Notes under the pieces: model-generated
The model's input: the letters and a program-made list of their open reading frames with translations, nothing else
Database searches by the model: none
Told to the model about the DNA's origin: nothing
Shown: positions 24,094-32,712 of the stretch, in pieces
How the letters are laid out: every line of letters begins with the position of its first letter
Numbering within the stretch: position 1 is the first letter of the stretch
Assembly: GCA_039810245.1 (NCBI GenBank)
Contig: JBDHWQ010000015.1
Coordinates: 1-64,000 of the forward strand
Direction: 5' to 3'
DNA length: 64,000 bases
Source of the DNA: CALDSL01 sp039810245
GTDB taxonomy: Bacteria > Chloroflexota > Anaerolineae > Anaerolineales > Anaerolineaceae
Position numbers and translations under genes: made by a program

Positions 24094-25599
24094 TTAACCC
24101 AGGTTGTATACCTGGCTGTATTTGCCGCGCAGATAGCGCAGGTACGGCGCGGCGTTGATGCGCTCGCCGGTCACCATTTGCACCAGCTCCTGCGGTTCGT
24201 ATTTGGCGCCGCGGCTGTGGATGTTAACCCGCAGCCATTCCAACAGCGCCTCGAACTGCCCCTGCTCGATCTGCTGGTCCAGGTCGGGAATGGCCTGGCG
24301 GATTTTCTCCCATAACTGCGCCGAAACCAGGTTGCCCAGCGCGTAGGTGGGGAAGTAGCCGATCATGCCACCCGACCAGTGCACGTCTTGCAGCACGCCC
24401 AGCGTGTCAGTGGGCGGGGTGATGCCCAGGTACTCCTGCATGCGCGTGTTCCACACCTCGGGTAGGTCGCGCACGGCCAGGCTGCCTTCTAGCAGCGCGA
24501 TCTCGATTTCCATGCGCAGCATGATGTGCAGGTTGTAGGTGGCCTCGTCGGCTTCCACGCGGATCAGCGACGGCTCGACACGGTTTATGGCACGGTAGAA
24601 CGTATCCAGGTCCACGTTACCAAGCTGGGTCGGGAAATATTCGCGCATACGCGGGAAGAAGTGCTTCCAGAAGGGCAGCGAGCGCCCAACCAGATTCTCC
24701 CACATGCGCGACTGTGATTCGTGTAGCGCCATCGAAGCGGCGTTCGCCAGAGGCGTGCCTTCAAACGCGGGATTCATGCCCTGCTCGTAAAGCGCGTGGC
24801 CGCACTCGTGCATCGAGCTCATCAGCGCCGACATGGCCATATCTTTGATGACGCGCGTGGTGACACGCACATCACCGCTGCCAAAGCTGGTGGTGAAAGG
24901 GTGCGCCGAACGGTCCTGGCGGCCGCGGTTCCAGTCATAGCCAAATGCAGTCATAACTTCCACGCCGAAGTCCCACTGTGCCTGCTCGGGGTAATCCAGC
25001 GACAGGAAGCGGCTTTCCACCTGCGGTTTCTGGCCAATTTCGCGGATCAGTGCCACCTGCTCGCTGCGCAGGGCGCCGAAGATTTCCTGCACTTCGGTGG
25101 TCTTCATCCCCGGTTCGTAGTCGTCCAGCAGCGAGTCGTAGGGATGGTCGCTGGGGCCGAACAAACCGGCGTACTCGCGCACTAAGGCCACGATCTTTTC
25201 GAGCTGGGGCTGGAAGGACGCGAAGTCGTTATTGGCGCGGGCGCGCTGCCAGATCTCGTGTCCCACCGAGGTGGCCTGGGTCATTTCCGCCACCAAACGC
25301 GCAGGTACGCGCGTGCGCTTTTCAAAGCGCCGGGCGGTGACTTTTACCAGGCGCGCATCGTCCGAATTCGGGTCGAGGCCGGTGGACGCGCTCTGCAGAT
25401 CTTGCAGCAGGCGGCCCATCTCGTCCGAAGTGGATTTCTGGTGGATCAGCGTTTCCAGCACGGCAAGCTGTTGGCCGCGGCCTTCGAAACCACCGGGCGG
25501 CATGTTCACCTGCATATCCCATCCGAGCACGGCGCTGGCATTATTCAGCGCGGAAACCTCGGCCAGCATTTCCTTGAGTTGGTTCAGTTTCTCCTGCAT
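24094..25599 (-). CDS. M32 family metallocarboxypeptidase (carboxypeptidase Taq type)
   Basis: 501-residue cytoplasmic zinc carboxypeptidase. The zinc motif HECGH is at 264-268 within SSMHECGHALYEQG, and the downstream glutamate ligand is in the ALHESQSRMWEN helix. The length and the substrate-side DYEPGMK and VRVTTR segments agree with Thermus carboxypeptidase Taq. It releases C-terminal residues from peptides with broad specificity. AGGAGAACT directly precedes the ATG. It follows the hydroxyacid dehydrogenase gene by 16 bases on the same strand, so both are probably cotranscribed. Confidence 0.93.
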   Translation of the reverse strand: MQEKLNQLKEMLAEVSALNNASAVLGWDMQVNMPPGGFEGRGQQLAVLETLIHQKSTSDEMGRLLQDLQSASTGLDPNSDDARLVKVTARRFEKRTRVPARLVAEMTQATSVGHEIWQRARANNDFASFQPQLEKIVALVREYAGLFGPSDHPYDSLLDDYEPGMKTTEVQEIFGALRSEQVALIREIGQKPQVESRFLSLDYPEQAQWDFGVEVMTAFGYDWNRGRQDRSAHPFTTSFGSGDVRVTTRVIKDMAMSALMSSMHECGHALYEQGMNPAFEGTPLANAASMALHESQSRMWENLVGRSLPFWKHFFPRMREYFPTQLGNVDLDTFYRAINRVEPSLIRVEADEATYNLHIMLRMEIEIALLEGSLAVRDLPEVWNTRMQEYLGITPPTDTLGVLQDVHWSGGMIGYFPTYALGNLVSAQLWEKIRQAIPDLDQQIEQGQFEALLEWLRVNIHSRGAKYEPQELVQMVTGERINAAPYLRYLRGKYSQVYNLG

Positions 25600-25615
25600 A
25601 GTTCTCCTGTGTGGT

Positions 25616-26563
25616 TCAGGCTACTTTCCAGCGCAGGGGCTTGCCGTCCAGGGCGGCCAGCACTTCGGTGGCAATATCTTCGGCGGCGCGCGCCTGGGCT
25701 TCCACGGTCTGCGCGCCCACGTGCGGTACGGCGATCACCCTGGGATGCATCACCAGCGCAGTAGCGCCCGGTGGCTCGGTGGCGAACACGTCCAGCCCGG
25801 CTCCGGCCACCTTGCCCGATTCGAGCGCGGCCAGCAAGGCTTCTTCGTCAATCACGCCACCGCGGGCGGCGCAGACGATATAGACACCCTTTTTCATCTT
25901 CTCAAAGGCTTCGGCATTGAGGATGCCACGCGTGGAGCTGGTGAGCGGAATGTGCAACGTGATCACATCCGCCTGGGCGAACAGCTCGTCCAGGGTTACC
26001 GGCTGCGCGCCGTTCCTGGCGATGGTGGCAGCGTCGATCAGGGGATCGTAGGCGATGAGCTTCATCCCGAAGGCTTCGGCGCGTTTGGCCACGGCCTGGC
26101 CGATGCGCCCATAGCCGATCACGCCCAGTGTCTTGCCGTTGAGCTCGGCGCCTTCAAATTCCTTCTTAAGCCATTTGCCGGCTTTCATGCTGGCATCGGC
26201 ACGGCCAATCTCGCGCACAACCGAGAGCATCAGGCCCAGGGTCAGCTCGGCCACGGCCAGGGTGGTGGCGATGGGCGAATTGACTACGGTGATGCCGCGT
26301 TCCTTGGCGGCGTTCAGGTCGATGTTGTCTACGCCGACACCTGCGCGCCCGACAACTTTGAGCTTCTTCGCAGCTTCCATGACGGCTGGAATTACCTTCG
26401 TCCGGCCGCGGACGATCAGCGCATCGTATTCGCCGATCACCTGCAACAGTTCATCCGCGCTGATGCCGGTGCGCGTGTCCACCTCGGCGCATTCACGCAG
26501 GATAGCCTGCCCGTTTTCTTCCAGGCCATCGGTAAGTAACACTTTCCAAGCAGCCATTGACAT
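25616..26563 (-). CDS. D-2-hydroxyacid dehydrogenase, SerA-like short form
   Basis: 315-residue NAD-dependent dehydrogenase with the SerA order of motifs: RAGVGVDNID, NSP, Rossmann loop GYGRIGQAV, catalytic Arg in CAARGGVIDE, Glu in FATEPP and His in VPHVGAQT. It is as short as minimal hydroxyacid dehydrogenases and lacks the C-terminal ACT or ASB domains of regulated D-3-phosphoglycerate dehydrogenases. The most likely reaction is 3-phosphoglycerate to 3-phosphohydroxypyruvate, but glycerate, lactate or other 2-hydroxyacids are possible. AAAGGAGAAC precedes the ATG. It is the first gene of the pair with the M32 carboxypeptidase. Confidence 0.85.
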   Translation of the reverse strand: MSMAAWKVLLTDGLEENGQAILRECAEVDTRTGISADELLQVIGEYDALIVRGRTKVIPAVMEAAKKLKVVGRAGVGVDNIDLNAAKERGITVVNSPIATTLAVAELTLGLMLSVVREIGRADASMKAGKWLKKEFEGAELNGKTLGVIGYGRIGQAVAKRAEAFGMKLIAYDPLIDAATIARNGAQPVTLDELFAQADVITLHIPLTSSTRGILNAEAFEKMKKGVYIVCAARGGVIDEEALLAALESGKVAGAGLDVFATEPPGATALVMHPRVIAVPHVGAQTVEAQARAAEDIATEVLAALDGKPLRWKVA

Positions 26564-26742
26564 GTTCTCCTTTAGAAAAAATTTTGAGGGGAGTGAGAGA
26601 AGCCTGTGCCCATCCAGGCAGATTTTTCAGGCCCGGTTTCATTGTACAACAATTCCAGCATAATCCTTTGCTCCCCAGTCAAGAGGAGTGTCACTGCCCG
26701 GGATGACAGATAGCACATGGCGCGGGTTACGCACCCGCGTGA

Positions 26743-26748
26743 TACAAT
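26743..26748 (+). promoter_or_regulatory. -10 box directly before the DUF3109 gene (leaderless type)
   Basis: TACAAT ends seven bases before the ATG at 26756, with GATACAATC context and no ribosome binding site. The 192-base divergent region to the dehydrogenase gene shows no other gene. Confidence 0.45.
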
Positions 26749-26755
26749 CGGCGGC

Positions 26756-27343
26756 ATGGAAAAGCATATCAACCCACGGCTGCTGGCCTCTGAGCCGATG
26801 CGCCGCTGCCGCCTGGAAGAGTGTCGCGCCGCCTGCTGCCTGTACGGGGTATGGATCGACCAGGGCGAAGTTGAAGATATCCTGGCTCATATGGAGCTGA
26901 TCATCCCGCACATGCCGCCCGGCCAGCAGGATCCGGCCGGCTGGCTGGATGGCCGGCAGGAGCCTGACCCGTTTTCCAGGAGCGGCACCGTGCTACACAG
27001 CCGCGTGCTGAACTCCCCCGAGCATTACGGCGGCACGGCCTGCGTCTTTCTGCGCGAGGATCACAAATGCGCGCTGCAGGTGGCTGGTGACGCCGCCGGG
27101 CTGCACCCCTGGCGTTTCAAGCCGTTTTACTGCGTGCTGCACCCGCTCGATCTGGACGACGAGGGGCGCATTACATTGGACGAGACCGGCCTGCTGTTGG
27201 ACGAGCCCGGCTCCTGCCTGCGTCCCGCGGACAAGGAAATCCCCCTGGCAGAGACGTTTGAGCCAGAAATCCGCTACCTGGCTGGCGATAATGCCTGGGA
27301 AACGCTGATCGCCCGGGCACGGTTACAGCAAAAGTGTAAGTAG
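26756..27343 (+). CDS. DUF3109-type cysteine-rich protein
   Basis: 195 residues with a cysteine-rich pattern: CRLEECRAACC near residue 18, CVFLREDHKCALQ around residue 105, KPFYCVLHPL and GSCLRP. This arrangement belongs to the DUF3109 family, related to YkgJ-like proteins thought to bind a metal or iron-sulfur cluster. The biochemical activity is unknown. The ATG at 26756 begins the conserved region, and a longer in-frame start at 26717 has no ribosome binding site. It ends before two strong hairpins and is a single-gene unit. Confidence 0.75.
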   Translation: MEKHINPRLLASEPMRRCRLEECRAACCLYGVWIDQGEVEDILAHMELIIPHMPPGQQDPAGWLDGRQEPDPFSRSGTVLHSRVLNSPEHYGGTACVFLREDHKCALQVAGDAAGLHPWRFKPFYCVLHPLDLDDEGRITLDETGLLLDEPGSCLRPADKEIPLAETFEPEIRYLAGDNAWETLIARARLQQKCK

Positions 27344-27372
27344 AATGAGCTGTCGCATTCCGCTCTATCAAC

Positions 27373-27406
27373 CTCGTTCCCACGCCCGAAGGCACGTGGG
27401 AACGAG
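27373..27406. repeat. REP-like palindrome (CTCGTTCCCACG type)
   Basis: Perfect 12-bp inverted repeat CTCGTTCCCACG (27373-27384) / CGTGGGAACGAG (27395-27406) with a ten-base loop. Palindromes with a GTTCCCACG core occur as dispersed extragenic repeats in many bacteria. Only this copy was noticed in the window. Confidence 0.6.
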
Positions 27407-27425
27407 ATGAACAGGCGAAAGAAAT

Positions 27426-27472
27426 AATTGCATGCTGCTCCAGGCAAGGAATGCCTGGAGCAGCATGCAATT
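27426..27472. terminator. 21-bp perfect hairpin, bidirectional terminator
   Basis: A 21-bp perfect stem (27426-27446 / 27452-27472) with loop AGGAA, containing a CATGCTGCTCC core. On the plus strand it is followed by TCTAATTTTTTT, a terminator for the DUF3109 gene. It also abuts the stop of the convergent repeat-protein gene (27474). Confidence 0.7.
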
Positions 27473-27473
27473 T

Positions 27474-28481
27474 CTAATTTTTTTGATTGTTCTTGATCAG
27501 CGCTTCCAGCGTTTCGTGGTCTAAAAACGGCGCCAGCTCCACGATTGCGTGCGCGTCGAGCTGGCCGGCAGCAGCCATGCGCACCACCCGCGCCAGCGCT
27601 TCGCGGCTGAGGAACGGCGCCAGCTCTACCAGGTGCTCGGCGCTGATTTCCCCGGCTGCCATGCGCTCCACCAGCCGGTCAAGCGCTTCGCGCGGCAGGA
27701 ACGGCGACAGCCCCACTACGTGCTCCATCGTCAGGCTGCCTTCTCCCACCTTTTCCACCAGTTTGCTCAGGCTGGCGCGGCTGAGGAAGGGCGCCAGCTC
27801 CTGCAAATATTCGCCATCCAGCTTGCCCTCGCTGAAGCGCTCCACCAGCAGGTCGAGCGTTTCACGGCTGAGAAATGGCGCCAGCTCCACCACGTACTGC
27901 GCTTCGATTTCTCCATCCAGCGCGCGGCGCACCAGGCTGTCCATCGTCTCGCGGTCAAGGAATGGCGCCAGCTCAGACAGCCGGCCGCCATCCAGGTCCG
28001 CCGGAGTGAGGTTCTCCACCATTCCGCGCAGCACGTCCTTGCCCACAAAAGGGCAGAGTTCGATCACCTGCTCGTGGGTCAGGCGCAGGTCGCTCAGGTC
28101 GTTCATCACCTGGTCCACCTGGCTGGGGCGCGCCAGCTTGGCAGCGTCGATCAGGCTTTCCACGTCGGCTTCCTGGTTCTGGATCTGGCGCGCCACGGTC
28201 TGTGTCTGGCCTTTGGAAAGCTCGGTGAGCAGATCACCGGTGGTGGCCTTGCCGGGCTGGCGCGGCGCGCCTGGCCCGCCGTTGAGCAGGTCATCTACGC
28301 TGACCCCGAACAGCGTCGCCATATTGGATAGGGTGGCGATGTCGGCGAACGAGTCGCCTTTCTCCCAGCGCGAGACGGCCTGGTGGGTGACGTTGAGCTT
28401 ATCCGCCAGGTCAAGCTGCGTCCAGTCCTGCGCTTTGCGCAGTTGGGCGATATATGCTCCAGTAATGCGTGAGTCGATCAT
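27474..28481 (-). CDS. XRE-type HTH regulator with seven 29-residue C-terminal repeats
   Basis: 335-residue protein. Residues 1-70 are a Cro/C1-type helix-turn-helix (ITGAYIAQLRKAQDWTQLDLADKLNV, HQAVSRWEKGDS read in sequence) close to the ImmR/SinR group. Residues ~70-135 are a linker with one predicted helix pair. From about residue 143 to the end there are six full and one partial copies of a 29-residue unit starting ELAPFLSRETLDLLVER and continuing with a Gly and two hydrophobic positions. Such helical-hairpin repeats suggest an alpha-solenoid that binds a protein or ligand. The unit is not one I can name. AAAGGAAAT precedes the ATG at 28481. Longer frames upstream were rejected. The target operator is unknown. 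Confidence 0.8.
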   Translation of the reverse strand: MIDSRITGAYIAQLRKAQDWTQLDLADKLNVTHQAVSRWEKGDSFADIATLSNMATLFGVSVDDLLNGGPGAPRQPGKATTGDLLTELSKGQTQTVARQIQNQEADVESLIDAAKLARPSQVDQVMNDLSDLRLTHEQVIELCPFVGKDVLRGMVENLTPADLDGGRLSELAPFLDRETMDSLVRRALDGEIEAQYVVELAPFLSRETLDLLVERFSEGKLDGEYLQELAPFLSRASLSKLVEKVGEGSLTMEHVVGLSPFLPREALDRLVERMAAGEISAEHLVELAPFLSREALARVVRMAAAGQLDAHAIVELAPFLDHETLEALIKNNQKN

Positions 28482-28620
28482 GGATATTTCCTTTCGAGTG
28501 TTCATACCGCTGGCCGGCGGCGGGTGCGTTGATTCGCGAATACGCCAAGACTGTAGCACGCGGCGCGGCGAAAGGCAATCAAGCGTTAATTGAATCGCGA
28601 TTCAAGCCCCGGTTGCGAGG

Positions 28621-28664
28621 TGAAACACAAAGACCCGGCGCTCGTGCCGGGTCTTTGTGTTTCA
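28621..28664 (-). terminator. Terminator of the sigma/export cluster
   Basis: Perfect 19-bp stem TGAAACACAAAGACCCGGC (28621-28639) / its complement (28646-28664) with a six-base loop. It begins nine bases after the MacB-like permease stop. The A/T-rich outer arm (TTTGTGTTTCA on the exit side of the minus strand) supplies the U-rich end. Confidence 0.75.
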
Positions 28665-28672
28665 TTTTCCGC

Positions 28673-29899
28673 TTACTCGTAGCGCAGCGCTTCTACCGGC
28701 TCGAGACCGGCAGCGCGGTTGGCGGGGTACAGGCCGAAGAACAGCCCCACCGCGGTAGAGAAGATGGTCGCCAGCAGGATTGCGTCGATTCCTACTGTGG
28801 GGTTCAGAGCAGTGCCGCTGGCAGCGGCCACGCGCCCCACGGCAAAGGCGATCAGCCAGCCCAGGCCGATACCAATCAGCCCGCCCAGCAGGCTGAGCAG
28901 TGATGACTCGGACAGGAACTGGATGAGAATGTCGCGCCGGCGCGCGCCCAGCGCTTTGCGCAGCCCGATTTCCCGCGTGCGCTCAGTGACCGACACCAGC
29001 ATGATGTTCATGATGCCGATACCGCCCACCAGCAGCGAGATGGCGGCGATGCCGCCCAGAAAAACCGTCAGCACGCTGGTGATGGTCTGCGCGGTGGCGA
29101 CGAAGTCCTGCTGGGTGAACACGGTGAAGTCATCTTCGCCCAGGCTGATGCGGTGACGCTGGCGCAGGATTTCGGCAGCCTGCTCGCTGGCGCGCGAGAC
29201 CGATTCGGCTGAAGCTGCCTGGATGAAAATCACGTCCACGCGCTCGCGCGAGCGGCGCAGCAGGCGCGTCTGCGCGGTGGTGAAGGGCAGCAGGATGACG
29301 TTGTCCTGGCTGCCAAACGATGATCCGCCCTTGGGCGCCAGCACACCCAGCACGCGGAACGGCTGGCCCTCGATGCGGATCGTCTCGCCGGTCACGCCTT
29401 CGCGCCGGTCAAACAGCGCGTCGGCCACATCCGGCCCAATCAGCGCCACCGAAGCGCGCCCCAGCAGGTGGTTCTCATTGATCGGCTCGCCCTCGATCAG
29501 GTCGTAGCTGCGCACGGTCAGGTAATCCGGCGTGACTCCGGTGATCTGCGTGCGCGTGGTCTCGCGGTTGTACGAAACTTCAGAATTGCCCTGGATCACC
29601 GGCGCGACAGCGACGATATCCGGCGCTGCGAACTGGTCGCGCATCGCATCAGCGTCGCCGGTGGTTAGCGGCTTTGGGTTACGCACCGATTCAGTCATGT
29701 TTGTGCCGAAGATAAAGATCAGGTTGGAGCCAATGCCGCTGATCGATCCGGTGATGGTGTTCTGCGCGCCCTGGCCCACCGCCAGCATGGCGATCACTGC
29801 CGCCACGCCAATGACGATGCCCAGAATTGTCAGCCCGGAGCGCAGCTTGTTGGCGCTCAGCGACTCCAATGCTTCGATAATTGCCTGGCCGATGTTCAT
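28673..29899 (-). CDS. MacB-like ABC transporter permease (FtsX domain)
   Basis: 408-residue permease with one N-terminal helix, a large extracytoplasmic MacB_PCD domain (about residues 50-250) and three C-terminal FtsX helices including GGIGIMNIMLVSVTERTREIGL, the MacB family hallmark. It works with the upstream ATPase (four-base ATGA overlap) as a mechanotransmission-type exporter. Such systems expel antibiotics, peptides or lipoproteins, or act on envelope substrates. GGAGGAAGC precedes the ATG. It is the last gene of the sigma/export cluster. Confidence 0.93.
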   Translation of the reverse strand: MNIGQAIIEALESLSANKLRSGLTILGIVIGVAAVIAMLAVGQGAQNTITGSISGIGSNLIFIFGTNMTESVRNPKPLTTGDADAMRDQFAAPDIVAVAPVIQGNSEVSYNRETTRTQITGVTPDYLTVRSYDLIEGEPINENHLLGRASVALIGPDVADALFDRREGVTGETIRIEGQPFRVLGVLAPKGGSSFGSQDNVILLPFTTAQTRLLRRSRERVDVIFIQAASAESVSRASEQAAEILRQRHRISLGEDDFTVFTQQDFVATAQTITSVLTVFLGGIAAISLLVGGIGIMNIMLVSVTERTREIGLRKALGARRRDILIQFLSESSLLSLLGGLIGIGLGWLIAFAVGRVAAASGTALNPTVGIDAILLATIFSTAVGLFFGLYPANRAAGLEPVEALRYE

Positions 29900-30606
29900 G
29901 CTTCCTCCAGTAAACCATCGCGCAGGCGCAGTACGCGCGCCGTCTGCGCGGCCACACCCTGGTCGTGGGTGACGATGATCACCGTGGTGCCACTGTCTTT
30001 GTTCAGGCTGAGCAGCAATTGCATAATCTCTTTGCCCGAGCGCGAGTCGAGGTTGCCGGTGGGCTCATCGGCCATGATGATGGCCGGGTGGTTGACCAGG
30101 GCGCGGGCGATTGCCACGCGCTGCTGCTGGCCGCCGCTCAGCTCGGTGGGACGGTGGTGCATGCGGTCGCCCAACCCCACTGCCTGCAGCGCTTCTTTGG
30201 CACGGTCAACCCGCCCGCGGGTGATGCCCGCATAGCGCAGCGGCAGCTCTACGTTGGCCAGCGCTGAAGCGCGCGGCAGCAGATTGAAGTTCTGGAAGAC
30301 GAAGCCCACCTTGCGGTTGCGGATCACTGCCAGCTGGTCGTCTCGTAAATCCGACACCAACTCGCCATCCAGGATGTATTCACCCCGCGTGGGGTGGTCC
30401 AGGCAGCCGAGCAGGTTCATCAGCGTGGATTTCCCCGAGCCGGATGGGCCCATGATCGAGACGATCTCGCCGCGCTCGATGGTGAAGGTCACCCCGGCCA
30501 GGGCTTTGACTTCCACCTCGCCCATCGTATAAATCTTTGCCAGGTCTTTCACCTGGATGACATGTTCTGCCATCGTGTTAATGCTTTCTACCGGAGCAGC
30601 CTGCAT
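29896..30606 (-). CDS. MacB/LolD-type ABC transporter ATP-binding protein
   Basis: 236-residue ATPase with Walker A GPSGSGKST, signature LSGGQQQRVAIARAL, Walker B IIMADEPTGNLDS and switch His in VTHDQG, all typical of the LolD/MacB/FtsE subgroup. The ATG at 30606 overlaps the upstream adaptor stop. A second ATG at 30573 (MAEHVIQ) starts closer to the conserved domain and is a real alternative. The downstream permease overlaps by four bases. Together with the HlyD adaptor it forms a tripartite-like efflux unit of the kind called MacA-MacB in diderm bacteria and YknXYZ in Bacillus. Confidence 0.95.
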   Translation of the reverse strand: MQAAPVESINTMAEHVIQVKDLAKIYTMGEVEVKALAGVTFTIERGEIVSIMGPSGSGKSTLMNLLGCLDHPTRGEYILDGELVSDLRDDQLAVIRNRKVGFVFQNFNLLPRASALANVELPLRYAGITRGRVDRAKEALQAVGLGDRMHHRPTELSGGQQQRVAIARALVNHPAIIMADEPTGNLDSRSGKEIMQLLLSLNKDSGTTVIIVTHDQGVAAQTARVLRLRDGLLEEA

Positions 30607-32021
30607 TAGCGCATCCCACCTGGGCCCATGAAACCGGGACCGCTAAAATCCGCCGCCGGTGGGTTCAGCACCACCGTATCGCCGGCCTTCAGGTTATCCG
30701 AGAGGATCTGCGAGTTCGTTTCTGAGCTCGCGCCGATCTGGATTTCCACAGTATCCAGCGTGCCGTCACTCTTCTGCACGTAGACGATGCGCTTGCCCTC
30801 GCGCAGGCGCACCGCCCGGTTGGGAACCAGCAGCACGTCATCCAACTTTTCAACCACGATGTTCACCGCTCCGGTCATCCCCGGCAGTACATCGGCATCC
30901 GCGTCAATCAGCTCAATCGTGACGTTGAAGTTCACTACGCCCTGAACCGCGGTACCCACGCGCCCCACTTCGCTGACTTTGCCTTTGTACTCTTTGTCCA
31001 GGATCGCGTCGAAGGTGATGTCGACTTCCTGACCAACGCGCACGCGATTGATGTCGATTTCGGTAATCTGTACATCCAGCAGCAGCCGCGAGAGGTCGTC
31101 CAGCCGGAAGGCGCTGAGGGTTGGCGCAACCTGATCGCCCGGGATCACGTTTACTTCGGTGACGGTGCCGTTGAAGGGGGCTTTGATCTCCGCCAGACCC
31201 AACGTAGCTTCAATGGCTTCGACGCGCGCCTGGGCAGCCGCCAGGTCGTTTGGATCGACGCCGTTCTTCACGCGCTCCCATTCGCGCTGCATGTCCGCCA
31301 GGTTAGCCTGCGCAATTTCCAGGTTGGCCTGCGCCAGGTTTACGTCCAGCTCATCTGGGCGGCTCTTGGCACGGTTGTAATTGGCCAGGGCGGTGTCGCG
31401 GCGTTGCTTGGCAGCCGCCAGCGCGCTGAGCGCGGCGGCGCGGTTGGGGTTATTGTCGGCCAGGTGAGCTGTACCATCGTAATTGGATTGCAGGCGGTCG
31501 ACCTCGTTTTGCGCCAGAATATAATTCGCATAGGAAACATCGATTACATCCTGGCTGGCCAGGGTATAACTCTTACTATTCACCTTCTTCTGCGCGTCTT
31601 CCACCGCTTTTTCGGCATTCACCAGGTTCTGCTGTGCCTTAGCGCGCACCAGGTTTGAATCGCGCAGATCTTCCAGGTTTCGCCGCGCCGTGATCAGGTC
31701 GGATTCGGCCATGATCACATTTTGCGGTAGTGATGCGCGCTGCAGCTCGGCCAGCACATCATCCTTTTTCACCAGGTCGCCTACCGACACGTCGATCTGT
31801 CCTACCGTGCCGGTGGTCTGCCAGGAGAGCAGGGCGGTCTGGTTGGCGCGCACGGTTCCTGTTGCGCCTACCAGGGCAGTCAGGCTGCCACGTTCCAGCG
31901 CCACGGTTTGAAAGCTGGATGCCGCTGCGGTAGCTGCCTGTTGGCGGAAATAGCGAAATCCAAAAATCCCCGCTACGACCAGAGCAATGATGATGATGAG
32001 TACTATTGTGCGTCGTTTCAT
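30606..32021 (-). CDS. MacA/YknX-type membrane fusion (HlyD family) adaptor
   Basis: 471 residues: N-terminal membrane anchor (5-25), a lipoyl-like half-motif (GATGTVRANQTALLSWQTTGTV), a long coiled-coil (about 90-265), the second half-motif (IKAPFNGTVTEVNVIPGD), beta-barrel and membrane-proximal domains, and a Gly-rich tail (GPGFMGPGGMR). This is the architecture of periplasmic adaptors of MacB-type exporters. It reads into the ATPase gene by overlap. A paralogue lies further up in the same cluster. Confidence 0.92.
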   Translation of the reverse strand: MKRRTIVLIIIIALVVAGIFGFRYFRQQAATAAASSFQTVALERGSLTALVGATGTVRANQTALLSWQTTGTVGQIDVSVGDLVKKDDVLAELQRASLPQNVIMAESDLITARRNLEDLRDSNLVRAKAQQNLVNAEKAVEDAQKKVNSKSYTLASQDVIDVSYANYILAQNEVDRLQSNYDGTAHLADNNPNRAAALSALAAAKQRRDTALANYNRAKSRPDELDVNLAQANLEIAQANLADMQREWERVKNGVDPNDLAAAQARVEAIEATLGLAEIKAPFNGTVTEVNVIPGDQVAPTLSAFRLDDLSRLLLDVQITEIDINRVRVGQEVDITFDAILDKEYKGKVSEVGRVGTAVQGVVNFNVTIELIDADADVLPGMTGAVNIVVEKLDDVLLVPNRAVRLREGKRIVYVQKSDGTLDTVEIQIGASSETNSQILSDNLKAGDTVVLNPPAADFSGPGFMGPGGMR

Positions 32022-32692
32022 TCTTTCCCTTCCTCACGTAACGAAATCAGGCTCCATGGGCGGCCCGACCCAAAATGAGTATAGATGGCCGCGCCCAGGC
32101 CCAAAGCAGAGACGATGATCAAAGCCAGAATTCCAGCGCCGGGCAGGTTGATCAGGGCGAAAAGCAGGGTCTGCCCCACCAGCAGCATGCTGATTGGTGA
32201 AGCGCCCAACCCGGCGCGACTAAGCAAGAACTGCCCCAGGCGGTATGCCAGCGCAACCGCGCCGTACAGAATACCCAGCAGCAGCACCATGCTCAGAAAC
32301 ACGGTCAGCGCAAAGGTCAGCATGGTCAGCGAGGCGCTCAACGCGGCCACGCTCACCAGCAGACCTGCCAGCAGCCCGAGCAACCCCAACCGCAGCAGGG
32401 TCAGCGGTGGGCGGTGAAAAGCGCGCGCGGTGACGGACAGCCGCTGCGGAAACAGGAATAACAGGATCAGGCCACTGGTGAACATGGTAAAGAACGATCC
32501 CAGGATGGTCACCGGGGCCGGCAGCGGCTGTATCTGCGCGACATCCGGGTGTTCGCGCTGCCAGCGTCCACTCAGCGTGCCCTGCGGCCAGGCATTCCAT
32601 TGGAACAACATGGCGGCCACGCACAGGGCGATGGCTGCCAGCAGCAGCCCCGCCAGCAGCGCGCGCCAGAATCGGGTGGGTTTGGTTTGCAT
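32018..32692 (-). CDS. Hypothetical polytopic membrane protein of the export cluster
   Basis: 224 residues from ATG 32692 (AGAGGAAAC before it) with about five or six hydrophobic helices (near residues 11-31, 60-80, 92-112, 115-140, 160-185 and 187-205). No catalytic motif or family is recognisable. Its ATG lies 20 bases after the stop of the sortase-propeller gene, and its own stop overlaps the adaptor start (32021) by four bases. That tight packing implies a shared function with the exporter, possibly as a membrane platform. I do not assign a function. Confidence 0.75.
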   Translation of the reverse strand: MQTKPTRFWRALLAGLLLAAIALCVAAMLFQWNAWPQGTLSGRWQREHPDVAQIQPLPAPVTILGSFFTMFTSGLILLFLFPQRLSVTARAFHRPPLTLLRLGLLGLLAGLLVSVAALSASLTMLTFALTVFLSMVLLLGILYGAVALAYRLGQFLLSRAGLGASPISMLLVGQTLLFALINLPGAGILALIIVSALGLGAAIYTHFGSGRPWSLISLREEGKE

Positions 32693-32712
32693 GTTTCCTC
32701 TTTCTCCGCGCC

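Noticed and set aside
25232..26539. 435-residue plus-strand frame opposite the M32 and dehydrogenase genes
   Set aside because: Composition is low-complexity and it runs antisense through two well-supported genes and their motifs.
27474..28050. Repeats in the XRE gene read as a CRISPR-like array
   Set aside because: They are 87-base units with no spacers and they translate in frame as one protein. No cas gene was seen in the window.
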